The position numbers and the translations under genes are program-made. Below, piece after piece: positions 29,938 through 36,221 of a stretch of 37,695 nucleotides of DNA. Origin of the DNA: a virus. Below the pieces are notes generated by a model, which was given only the letters and a program-made list of their open reading frames with translations, made no database searches and was not told the DNA's origin. The stretch spans positions 1 to 37,695 of the IMG/VR virus record IMGVR_UViG_3300035224_000252. The stretch is one strand, 5' to 3'. How positions within the stretch are numbered: position 1 is the first letter of the stretch; each line of letters starts with the position of its first letter.

Positions 29938-31563
29938 ATGAAAGTTAAACGTACAGTGCAATACAGCAGTATAGCTCTACTAGGTTTAACAGGTTGTGGC
30001 GGAGGAGGTAGTTCTGAATCACCCACATTAGAGGTAATACAACCCACATTAGAGGTAGTAGAACCTCCTGTAATTGTAGAACCTCCTGTAATTGTAGAAC
30101 CTCCTGTAATTGTAGAACCTCCTGTACTTGTTCAAATGAGTAGACCTACCGACTGTCTAACAGAGTTTAGCGGTACTGGTGGTGCATTTGAGTATCTTAC
30201 CTGTGATGGTGTAAAGCAATCAGCAGATATAGATTATCCTTACGATGAGTTTAATACTGACATTGCTATAGTAGACCTACTTGCGGTTGTAGATATAAAA
30301 CTGGATTTAGAAGGTCTATCCTATGAAGAGTTTGTACAAAGGGAACTAGACTTTGCCAACCAAACATTTGAAGACTCAGGTGTTTATGTCATGCTACGCC
30401 TAGCAGGAGTAAAAACTGTTGACGTTAGTAAGGGCGACTTGTATAGGCAAATAGATGCTTTCACCGAAAGTAAGTCTGAGTTTACTGACTTAGATGAGTG
30501 GCAAAAAGAGTCCCGTGCTGACTACGCATTTTTATTTAAAAAGATTGAAGACGATGCATTTGCTTGTGGCGTAGCCTTGCTTAAATACTCTCGCGAAGAT
30601 TATAAGTATCGAAGGGGTGTTACACAATGCTTCCAGAACACAGTTTTTCAAAGTACCTCAACCACTCGTTACTACGAAAGAGCACATGAAACATTTACTC
30701 ATGAGATGGGACACTTGTTTGGTCTTGAGCACGATGTTGATTCAGCTACTACGCAACCTATGTTTGAATATTCGTACGGATACTTACTCCCAGGCTATGA
30801 AACTAAAAATGGTAGTGGGTATGGTACAGTTATGAGTTACTCTGATTTAGGTACTGGTAGATTTTCAGACAGAAGTGAGCGATTCGAAGTTCCAGAAACA
30901 GGCTTATCTCAGCCTCTAGGACAAGAAAGCACTGATGCTGTAGAACATATCAACCGTGTACGATACTACATGAGTCAGTTGCATGAGATGTTTGATTCGG
31001 GAGATTATCCGACTGCACCCCCAGTCGCGCCCACACCAGAACCACGACCCCCACGAACACCTGTAGAGACTGATACTTGTGGCGACACACCTGAGAATGT
31101 TTTTTGTGGTGTTCCCTTTTCGGCTAACGCACTCAATACCTATGTAGACGAAGAATTCCCGATAACGATTCCAGCAGGTAAGATACATGCGTCACGTTTT
31201 ACTACTGCTGGGTCAATAGACACTTCTGGTGCTATGCGATGGCACTCTCCATCATGGGCAAATCAATCTCAGGCAAATGTATGGATATCCAAAGTTGCTG
31301 GTGGAGACCCAGTAGGTGAACATTGCACTGATTCTGGTAGCAGCATCATTGATGTGGTTTACGGGTATGAGGAAACGCAGTACGACCGTTGCGTATTAGA
31401 GCAAGGGCAAGAATACTATGCTAACTTTCGGTACACTTCCTCAGACTACAGCAGCAGCATGATTCAAACAGTTAATACAAGACCTGGAGAAGAAGTGACC
31501 CCAGAATTTAACGACACTTCCTTAGTGTTTAGCATGAATGAATCTAATATTTGCTTGTTTTAA
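29938..31563 (+). CDS. Secreted lipoprotein zinc metalloprotease (metzincin)
   Basis: 541 residues. Signal peptide with lipobox LTGC, lipidated Cys20 followed by GGGGSS, which suggests outer-membrane anchoring. A linker holds four PPVIVE-type repeats (about 43-63). The catalytic domain has the metzincin motif HEMGHLFGLEH (255-265) with the Met-turn VMSYSD (298-303), as in reprolysin/astacin-like proteases. A Pro-rich linker (about 359-376) leads to a C-terminal beta-rich domain with several cysteines. This looks like a bacterial exported protease carried as cargo. The ATG at 29938 gives the best signal peptide; an ATG at 29923 overlaps the previous gene. No dedicated promoter seen. Confidence 0.85.
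   Translation: MKVKRTVQYSSIALLGLTGCGGGGSSESPTLEVIQPTLEVVEPPVIVEPPVIVEPPVIVEPPVLVQMSRPTDCLTEFSGTGGAFEYLTCDGVKQSADIDYPYDEFNTDIAIVDLLAVVDIKLDLEGLSYEEFVQRELDFANQTFEDSGVYVMLRLAGVKTVDVSKGDLYRQIDAFTESKSEFTDLDEWQKESRADYAFLFKKIEDDAFACGVALLKYSREDYKYRRGVTQCFQNTVFQSTSTTRYYERAHETFTHEMGHLFGLEHDVDSATTQPMFEYSYGYLLPGYETKNGSGYGTVMSYSDLGTGRFSDRSERFEVPETGLSQPLGQESTDAVEHINRVRYYMSQLHEMFDSGDYPTAPPVAPTPEPRPPRTPVETDTCGDTPENVFCGVPFSANALNTYVDEEFPITIPAGKIHASRFTTAGSIDTSGAMRWHSPSWANQSQANVWISKVAGGDPVGEHCTDSGSSIIDVVYGYEETQYDRCVLEQGQEYYANFRYTSSDYSSSMIQTVNTRPGEEVTPEFNDTSLVFSMNESNICLF
30061..30132 (+). repeat. Four tandem 18-nt coding repeats (PPVIVE linker)
   Basis: The unit GAACCTCCTGTAATTGTA repeats from 30061; the fourth copy is altered. 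Encodes a Pro-Val-rich spacer between the lipid anchor and protease domain. Near-perfect copies suggest slippage-prone length variation. Confidence 0.85.
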
Positions 31564-31596
31564 AACCCTCCTTGATACCCTACCTTTAAAAAGTTC

Positions 31597-31625
31597 TTGA
31601 CAATATACTCATACTCTAGTATAAT
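31597..31625 (+). promoter_or_regulatory. Sigma70 promoter P13
   Basis: AAAGTTC then TTGACA (31597-31602), 17-nt spacer, TATAAT (31620-31625). Leader about 22 nt with GGGAG, to the ATG at 31654. Confidence 0.9.
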
Positions 31626-31653
31626 AGCTTCATATAAATGGGAGAAATAAAAA

Positions 31654-32148
31654 ATGAAGCAATTATGTTTAGCAGAGATAGAGAGAGCTTTCCTAGCTGC
31701 AGAAGCCCACTACGGGCGTTCTATTGACAGAGTTCCTGTCACTTTTTCTAATCGTCTTACTCACACCGCAGGAAAAGCTTTTACTAAAAAAGGTAAAGGT
31801 TTGGAAATTCGACTATCTGCAAAATTACTTGCCTCTGAAGGAGATGCCTTTGTTAAAAGAACCCCAGGTCATGAAGCAGCACATATTATCTCTATAGAAT
31901 TATTTGGTACAGAAGGTAGAGGACATGGCGCTCGCTGGAAAGAAGTTATGAAGGTTATTGGTATTGAGGCTAAGAGATGTCACTCGTACACTGTGCCTAA
32001 ACGTAAAACCTTTACATATTGTCCTGTACGTGGTGTAGTAAAAGAATTAACTCTTGTCCGACACAATAAGCTACAGAGAGGTGTTGTTCGTAGCTATACA
32101 TGGAAAGACGGTTACGAAGTATTTAAAGAAGATTGGATACAGAAGTAA
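31654..32148 (+). CDS. SprT-like zinc metalloprotease-like protein
   Basis: 164 residues. HEAAH (73-77) within PGHEAAHIISIELFG and a further histidine in GRGHGARWKEVM (H91) match the SprT/Spartan family, whose eukaryotic members cut DNA-protein crosslinks. The C-terminal region (FTYCPVRGVVKEL ... RHNKLQRG) looks like the family's zinc-ribbon end but keeps only one visible Cys, so that part may be degenerate. Cytoplasmic. Single-gene unit between promoters P13 and P14. Confidence 0.8.
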   Translation: MKQLCLAEIERAFLAAEAHYGRSIDRVPVTFSNRLTHTAGKAFTKKGKGLEIRLSAKLLASEGDAFVKRTPGHEAAHIISIELFGTEGRGHGARWKEVMKVIGIEAKRCHSYTVPKRKTFTYCPVRGVVKELTLVRHNKLQRGVVRSYTWKDGYEVFKEDWIQK

Positions 32149-32153
32149 AGTTC

Positions 32154-32182
32154 TTGACATTGTACTTGTATTTTAGTATAAT
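32154..32182 (+). promoter_or_regulatory. Sigma70 promoter P14
   Basis: AAAGTTC then TTGACA (32154-32159), 17-nt spacer, TATAAT (32177-32182), 5 nt after the SprT-like stop. Leader about 30 nt to the ATG at 32219. Confidence 0.9.
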
Positions 32183-32218
32183 ATCTTTTCAGAAATTGTG
32201 AAAAAGGAAAATAATAAA

Positions 32219-32512
32219 ATGAGCTTAAACACATACAAAGTTACTTTTAAGTTTGATTGGAAGACTGCGACATTTGGTAACGTCCGGTCGACGCGCACCG
32301 AAACATACATTGAAACATCCGTATCGAATGTTATGAATAGACTATATAGTGAGCATGGTGCATTAGAAGAAGATCTCTGTGACATATCTTTAGTACGACA
32401 AAACTTTACTCCTAGACAGGAATTAACACGGCAAAAGAAAATTATTGCCATAATGAGTAAACGTATCTATGAGCTAGAGGAGAGAGTCAATGAAGATACT
32501 AACATGGTTTAA
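32219..32512 (+). CDS. Hypothetical protein
   Basis: 97 residues, not recognised. N-terminal beta strands (TYKVTFKFDWKTATFGNVRS) and a C-terminal coiled coil (KKIIAIMSKRIYELEERV). The ATG at 32219 follows AAGGA; a longer frame from GTG 32198 lacks a ribosome site. First gene after promoter P14. Confidence 0.55.
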   Translation: MSLNTYKVTFKFDWKTATFGNVRSTRTETYIETSVSNVMNRLYSEHGALEEDLCDISLVRQNFTPRQELTRQKKIIAIMSKRIYELEERVNEDTNMV

Positions 32513-32621
32513 AAAGATACGCTGTGAGATGTTTCATCGCAGTGATTGGGAAATGGTTAATAAAAGTTTTAATAATTGGCAATGTGCCAAGTGTGGGCGT
32601 AAGTGGAGTCCATATGAGTAG
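32490..32621 (+). CDS. 43-aa zinc-knuckle protein
   Basis: Encodes KSFNNWQCAKCGRKWSPYE at the end: a single CXXC zinc knuckle as in DUF1660-type phage proteins, with Cys and His earlier (RCEMFHR) as possible further ligands. GAGGAG precedes the ATG; overlaps the previous gene by 23 nt. Function unknown. Confidence 0.55.
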   Translation: MKILTWFKKIRCEMFHRSDWEMVNKSFNNWQCAKCGRKWSPYE

Positions 32622-32630
32622 GAGAACATT

Positions 32631-32849
32631 ATGTACTACATAGTAAGAGACGTTACAGGGGCTGCTATTACTTACGAGCGTGTTGGTAAGGCGTTCTTTG
32701 AGGAAGGCGCAGCTAACTGCAGGGCTAACGAAATCAGCAAAAAAGGTGGTCAGCCATTACGAGTGGTCAACACTACTGAATACCGCGAGATAGTAGCTCG
32801 CCAGTCCTATTTATTTCACCCCGACTCAATAATAAGGAGGTGTAATTAA
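32631..32849 (+). CDS. Small hypothetical protein
   Basis: 72 residues: MYYIVRDVTGAAITYERVGK, then a basic end. AGGAG precedes the ATG; the stop overlaps the next ATG (TAATG). Compact alpha/beta fold likely; not recognised. Confidence 0.5.
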   Translation: MYYIVRDVTGAAITYERVGKAFFEEGAANCRANEISKKGGQPLRVVNTTEYREIVARQSYLFHPDSIIRRCN

Positions 32850-33136
32850 TGAATGATTATAAAGAAAGGCTATCAGTGGCAAAAAAATCTTATATTGCTA
32901 CTGATGGGCCAGGTGAGGCAGGTACAAGATTGTTGTGGACACTAGAGCAAGTGGGACATTCTTATACAAATATGGATGTTGAGAATTTAAGAGTATTATT
33001 TCCAGAGTATATGACTCAAGTAACCTTTTTAGGAAAGGATCGAGCCTATATTATTGGACATATAACACAGCTCTTCATTGTACCTACTATTATATTAGAA
33101 CTAGCCGTTAGATGGCGTATAAAGAAAGGAGAGTGA
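32849..33136 (+). CDS. Hypothetical protein
   Basis: 95 residues, not recognised. ERLSVAKKSYIATDGPGEAG near the start; a hydrophobic C-terminal segment (QLFIVPTIILELAVRW) may be membrane-associated or a buried helix. AGGAGG lies upstream. Coupled to the preceding gene. Confidence 0.5.
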   Translation: MNDYKERLSVAKKSYIATDGPGEAGTRLLWTLEQVGHSYTNMDVENLRVLFPEYMTQVTFLGKDRAYIIGHITQLFIVPTIILELAVRWRIKKGE

Positions 33137-33137
33137 A

Positions 33138-33464
33138 ATGGCAGGTAAAGGAGATAAAACCCGCAAGGTAGATCAAGAGAAGTATGATAATAACTGGGAT
33201 AAAATATTCCGAGGACATATGACTATATCTGAGCCGAATGCTAGTCGTATTCGAGATTTTTTTGAGGATGAAGATAAGTATCTTACTCTGCAAGCACAAG
33301 TTGCTCAGGCTAGATGGTATGCAGTGAGTGAAGAAGAGTACTTAGCATTACTTGCTGGTATAGAAAGGTACAGTGCTGAACAAGTACAGTTTGAGGTTGA
33401 TCGTCAAGACAAAGTTTTGTCTGATCAAATAAAGCAAATGAATCGTAACTTTTACGAGGCGTAG
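33138..33464 (+). CDS. Conserved phage protein, 'GKGDKxRxVxxxKYxxNW' family
   Basis: 108 residues. The start MAGKGDKTRKVDQEKYDNNW is shared by many phage proteins of unknown function ('GKGDKxRPVxxxxYxxNYDxIFG'). The rest is helical and acidic. One nt after the preceding stop, with a GGAG site. Confidence 0.6.
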   Translation: MAGKGDKTRKVDQEKYDNNWDKIFRGHMTISEPNASRIRDFFEDEDKYLTLQAQVAQARWYAVSEEEYLALLAGIERYSAEQVQFEVDRQDKVLSDQIKQMNRNFYEA

Positions 33465-33465
33465 A

Positions 33466-33702
33466 ATGAGAAATAATGAACTGATCGAGAAGATCCTCCG
33501 CAATACTATTGATGCTCAGGAAGCTCGCCTTAAGCTCAAAGACAAAGAGATAGAAAGGCTTGCAAAGCTAGTTGAGTTCTGGATGTGTGTGGATGAGGAT
33601 AAAAAAGAACAAAAGGATACAGATGTTGAGCGATTAACCTCTCATGTACAAAATATGTATGAAAAGGTAGAAGTCCTGTGGCTAGAAAGGTACGACTCGT
33701 GA
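33466..33702 (+). CDS. Small coiled-coil protein
   Basis: 78 residues, charged coiled coil throughout (ARLKLKDKEIERLAKLVEFW). One nt after the previous stop; its stop overlaps the GTG of the next gene. Function unknown. Confidence 0.5.
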   Translation: MRNNELIEKILRNTIDAQEARLKLKDKEIERLAKLVEFWMCVDEDKKEQKDTDVERLTSHVQNMYEKVEVLWLERYDS

Positions 33703-33836
33703 AAGAGATTTTACTAACTGTAGCCTTTTGGTTTATTTTAATAGGAGTAACATCAAAGTTGTGGGATTATGGATACGAAAGTTATATTGTTCCACACCCA
33801 GAGCTAGTCGAGAAGTATAAAGAAGAGGCTAATTAA
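33699..33836 (+). CDS. 45-aa membrane-anchored protein (GTG start)
   Basis: MKEILLTVAFWFILIGVTSK is an N-terminal transmembrane helix, followed by a soluble tail (DYGYESYIVPHPELVEKYKE). The GTGA overlap with the preceding stop sets the start. Function unknown. Confidence 0.5.
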   Translation: MKEILLTVAFWFILIGVTSKLWDYGYESYIVPHPELVEKYKEEAN

Positions 33837-33838
33837 AG

Positions 33839-33985
33839 ATGAAGGATGTTACAAGAGTGGAAGTTATCGACTCTACAGGACGGGCATATGTAGCAACCAA
33901 TGTAACCGTAGAGTTATCTGTGCAGGATGAAGGACGCACCCTCAAGGTGTTTGTCAAAGGAGAAAAGAAAGATGTATGTAAGTAA
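33839..33985 (+). CDS. 48-aa hypothetical protein
   Basis: DVTRVEVIDSTGRAYVATNV, then TVELSVQDEGRTLKVFVKG: a small all-beta protein. Two nt after the preceding stop; overlaps the MazG-like gene by 14 nt. Similar short beta proteins occur in other phages. Function unknown. Confidence 0.55.
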   Translation: MKDVTRVEVIDSTGRAYVATNVTVELSVQDEGRTLKVFVKGEKKDVCK

Positions 33986-34346
33986 TTTTGAAAGGGTGGG
34001 TGATTTTATGGAGGCTTTCGGTCAGGAAGTTCTAGAGATTCCTACTTTACCTGATGCCGACCTAGCAGAGCTAAGGTTGGAGTTAATTAACGAAGAAGTA
34101 CAGGAGTTAAAGGATGGTATCGCTAAAGGAAGTATGCTGGAGATTGCAGATGCACTCACGGATATTTTATATGTGGTCTATGGGGCAGGTCACGCCTTTG
34201 GTATTGATCTCGATGAGTGCTTCTTCGAAGTTCATCGAAGTAATATGACCAAGCTAGGCCCAGACGGTCGTCCCGTCTACCGCGACGACGGTAAGGTTCT
34301 GAAAGGAGAGAACTACTTACAACCCGATCTAACGCCCTATGTATAG
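33972..34346 (+). CDS. MazG/PRA-PH-like nucleotide pyrophosphohydrolase
   Basis: 124 residues. LELINEEVQELKDGIAKGS, then MLEIADALTDILYVVYGAGH, gives the EExxE ... ExxD magnesium sites of the MazG / phosphoribosyl-ATP-pyrophosphohydrolase fold. The C-terminal part (FFEVHRSNMTKLGPDGRPVY, then RDDGKVLKG) is typical of phage versions. The ATG at 33972 is chosen for GGAG about 9 nt upstream; the longer frame runs through the previous gene. Likely hydrolyses unwanted NTPs. Confidence 0.82.
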   Translation: MYVSNFERVGDFMEAFGQEVLEIPTLPDADLAELRLELINEEVQELKDGIAKGSMLEIADALTDILYVVYGAGHAFGIDLDECFFEVHRSNMTKLGPDGRPVYRDDGKVLKGENYLQPDLTPYV

Positions 34347-34569
34347 AAGTAAAGATCTAGACCTCACTGTTTTTCAAGGAGGTACGAGAGGAGTATGTAT
34401 TCAGGTTGCACAACAAGCAAATGTATGTGGTCAAGCTCGTCAGATAGATAATCGTTGGGTTGATGAGGGACGAGCGTTTAATTTCGTTGAACTATCGAAG
34501 AAGCAAGCATGGTTACTCGCAATTGATCTGATGAAGTTCTCGAATGGGGCTGAGAAAAATAAATTATGA
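34339..34569 (+). CDS. Small conserved hypothetical protein
   Basis: 76 residues. LTVFQGGTRGVCIQVAQQAN followed by FVELSKKQAWLLAIDLMKF resembles small phage proteins with a 'F.GG.RG.C.Q.' beta hairpin and C-terminal helix. 8-nt overlap with the MazG-like gene. Function unknown. Confidence 0.55.
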   Translation: MYRSKDLDLTVFQGGTRGVCIQVAQQANVCGQARQIDNRWVDEGRAFNFVELSKKQAWLLAIDLMKFSNGAEKNKL

Positions 34570-34658
34570 AAGTCAGCTCCATTCTCTACACTGAAGAACC
34601 AATTATAATCCATCCACTTGGGCAAAAAAGAGACCTTTACAAATTTGAAAAAGTGTGA
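34566..34658 (+). CDS. 30-aa ORF at the end of the rightward operon (tentative)
   Basis: MKVSSILYTEEPIIIHPLGQ and ten more residues; the ATGA overlap with the preceding stop suggests coupling. It ends at the spacer of the promoter-like site P15. Very short, no family. Confidence 0.35.
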   Translation: MKVSSILYTEEPIIIHPLGQKRDLYKFEKV

Positions 34659-34664
34659 TAAAAT
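34636..34664 (+). promoter_or_regulatory. Promoter-like site P15 (weaker)
   Basis: TTTACA (34636-34641), 17-nt spacer, TAAAAT (34659-34664). Lacks the AATAGTTC upstream element of the other sites. Would start RNA at about 34671, in a region with no convincing gene. Confidence 0.5.
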
Positions 34665-34670
34665 ATAACT

Positions 34671-35032
34671 CAAATTGATGAGAACTAAGATCAATTACAA
34701 TTCTTCAAAACTTACTGCTAGTGAGGGACATAGTGATATTTATGCTATTGAGTTGCTCTCGGAATTAAGGGAGAGAGCATATCTCAACACCATAATATTA
34801 TTACGTTGTTGTCTCAAACTAGCATAAACCCCACAATGATTCCACATTAAATATCAAAGTCTCTGATCTATTATCAAGGACTTCGATAATTTACTACAAA
34901 GCAATAAGGTCGCAATGACCTTTAAATATTCTTGCTGAAACTTCCTTCTTCTTTTACCAATTGCGTCCGATTTAAAATTTTTTTGACGTTCCACAATTAT
35001 GTGTACTTTAATGCATTGGGGTTGTGGTTTTT
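34671..35032 (+). ncRNA. Possible 360-nt noncoding transcript
   Basis: This 437-nt gap between convergent operons has no ORF of 60 codons. Reading right from P15 it holds several hairpins: TTGAG-TT-GCTCTC pairing with GAGAGC-ATAT-CTCAA (34750-34785 region), ATTATC/GATAAT around AAGGACTTC (near 34869), and AAGGTC-GCAAT-GACCTT (near 34905). It ends in CCACAA/TTGTGG plus TTTTT. A 49-codon ORF from 34678 lacks a ribosome site. Could be an RNA gene, or decayed coding sequence. Confidence 0.4.
34991..35032 (+). terminator. Possible rightward terminator
   Basis: CCACAA, a 25-nt loop with an inner ATG/CAT pairing, TTGTGG, then TTTTT. Moderately stable. Converges with the leftward terminator at 35066-35090. 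Confidence 0.45.
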
Positions 35033-35065
35033 CTGTTTTCTAGATATTGTGCGTTCACTAGATAT

Positions 35066-35090
35066 AAAAAAGCCCCTTGAGTAAGAGGCT
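35066..35090 (-). terminator. Intrinsic terminator of the leftward small-gene operon
   Basis: Leftward strand: AGCCTCTT-ACTC-AAGGGGCT (8 bp, one G-U) followed by TTTTT, 5 nt after the stop at 35096. Confidence 0.88.
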
Positions 35091-35095
35091 GTGGT

Positions 35096-35413
35096 TTAGG
35101 TTCGTGTTACACCCGTAGCTATTTCGAGGTTTTTGAGAGCTTCCTTTGGACTTTTCTCAAGTCCCACCAAATTTTCAACCTCAATTCCAAGATTGTCAGC
35201 GATAGTACTAACGATCTCCACTTTGGTGAGAGGTAGTTCTCCAACTTTGTTTTTATAGACTGCACGTTGATATACTCCTTCTCTGCTTAGTTTTCCAATT
35301 ATTGACTTCGTACTCTTACTTAGCTTTTCGGCTAGCATTTCTACTGTTTCTATAGTAGGATTGTCTTTATACTGCTCGCACATGAAAGCTGTCTGTTTAT
35401 CTGTATAATTCAT
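35096..35413 (-). CDS. Small HTH DNA-binding protein, paralogue of 36891-37247
   Basis: 105 residues. YTDKQTAFMCEQYKDNPTIE, TVEMLAEKLSKSTKSIIGKL and SREGVY align by eye along their length with the protein at 36891 (YTDEMVVAMVADYEANPTPE, TVAKLASEFSKTTRSIVAKL, VREGVY) and with units of the D5-like protein. The second half (TKVEIVSTIADNLGIEVENL) is also shared with 36891. Probably binds DNA. The gene is flanked by 19-nt imperfect direct repeats. Last gene before a terminator. Confidence 0.75.
   Translation of the reverse strand: MNYTDKQTAFMCEQYKDNPTIETVEMLAEKLSKSTKSIIGKLSREGVYQRAVYKNKVGELPLTKVEIVSTIADNLGIEVENLVGLEKSPKEALKNLEIATGVTRT
35106..35124. repeat. 19-nt direct repeat, left copy
   Basis: GTTACACCCGTAGCTATTT, lying in the last codons of the HTH gene. 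Matches 35432-35450 at 18 of 19 positions, same orientation. Confidence 0.85.
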
Positions 35414-35431
35414 TTTACTTGCCCTGTTTGC

Positions 35432-35450
35432 GTTGCACCCGTAGCTATTT
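35432..35450. repeat. 19-nt direct repeat, right copy
   Basis: GTTGCACCCGTAGCTATTT, just upstream of the HTH gene and touching the stop of the next gene at 35450. With the left copy it brackets the HTH gene, suggesting duplication or insertion by short-homology recombination. Confidence 0.85.
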
Positions 35451-35752
35451 TAATCGTCATCGCTGTCTTTCCACTCTAGATGCCATGTCATGTCCTCGTT
35501 ATATACTGCTACGGCATTTTGACTGTATTGTAGCATATGTACTTCTAAGTTTTCCGCGCCTACTATCTTTGCATAGGCACTTAGACACTTATCGAAGTTT
35601 TTCTCGGTTTCTAAAGCCACTGCTTCAAGAGAGTTTACCAAAGCATGAGCTATCTCTACCTTATCATAAATTGATTCCAATTCTTCCATTCTGCCTTCAA
35701 GCTGCTTCTCTAGTGCTTTAGTATTGCTTTTCGTGGGAAACTCAAGTATCAT
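35450..35752 (-). CDS. Hypothetical coiled-coil protein
   Basis: 100 residues. Coiled coil in the N-terminal half (ALEKQLEGRMEELESIYDKV), acidic end (WKDSDDD). Overlaps the upstream gene by 11 nt. Not recognised. Confidence 0.55.
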   Translation of the reverse strand: MILEFPTKSNTKALEKQLEGRMEELESIYDKVEIAHALVNSLEAVALETEKNFDKCLSAYAKIVGAENLEVHMLQYSQNAVAVYNEDMTWHLEWKDSDDD

Positions 35753-35918
35753 CGTTTTTCTCCTGTTGAAAATCTACCAATAAGTCGAAACATTCTTTAG
35801 CTTCCTCATAGCTTAGTGTATGTGACAAAGTGTGCATAAGTTGTCGAAACCCTTCAGCATCTTGTTTAATTACCCACCAGTTACCTGTACAGGCATCCTC
35901 TTGTAAATCATAGTGCAT
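35742..35918 (-). CDS. Small acidic hypothetical protein
   Basis: 58 residues from the ATG at 35918, which overlaps the preceding stop (TAATG) and follows GGGGAG; an upstream in-frame start at 35951 would lie inside the previous gene. DACTGNWWVIKQDAEGFRQL then helices. Function unknown. Confidence 0.55.
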   Translation of the reverse strand: MHYDLQEDACTGNWWVIKQDAEGFRQLMHTLSHTLSYEEAKECFDLLVDFQQEKNDDT

Positions 35919-36112
35919 TATATTTCTCCCCAACCTGCAGACCTCAACCATGCATTGTCTGCCTCGCTATTAGCTTCCCTAGTTTCTCTTTGCTTCTCAC
36001 AAGCGTCACACAACAGTAGCTGCCCTCTAGAGCCTGTAGAGCTACAGTTGGAAATGTACTCTTTGTAATCGTAACCTTTTGGAACCCACTCACTTACTTT
36101 GTTATTGCACAT
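35918..36112 (-). CDS. Small conserved phage protein with CXXC
   Basis: 64 residues. MCNNKVSEWVPKGYDYKEYI, NCSSTGSRGQLLLCDACEK and DNAWLRSAGWGEI are blocks recognised from small proteins of other marine phages. The Cys residues (C2, C23, and the CDAC pair) could hold one zinc ion. First gene after promoter P16, leader about 24 nt. Function unknown. Confidence 0.65.
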   Translation of the reverse strand: MCNNKVSEWVPKGYDYKEYISNCSSTGSRGQLLLCDACEKQRETREANSEADNAWLRSAGWGEI

Positions 36113-36142
36113 AATGTCCTCCTTATTAGATTTTATACCACA

Positions 36143-36171
36143 ATTATACTGGACTTAAGGAATTTTGTCAA
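36143..36171 (-). promoter_or_regulatory. Sigma70 promoter P16
   Basis: TTTC then TTGACA (36166-36171), 17-nt spacer with CCTTAAG, TATAAT (36143-36148). Leader about 24 nt to the ATG at 36112. Confidence 0.88.
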
Positions 36172-36192
36172 GAAATATTTTATGATAGGCAT

Positions 36193-36221
36193 AAAAAAAC
36201 CCTCACTATTTCTAGTAAAGG
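36193..36221 (-). terminator. Intrinsic terminator of the 655-nt RNA
   Basis: Leftward strand: CCTTTACTA-GAAA-TAGTGAGGG, 9 bp with a GNRA tetraloop, then seven T. A textbook terminator placed just before promoter P16. Confidence 0.92.

Noticed and set aside
34678-34827. 49-codon ORF after P15
   Set aside because: No ribosome site, no recognisable family; kept only as a caveat to the noncoding call.
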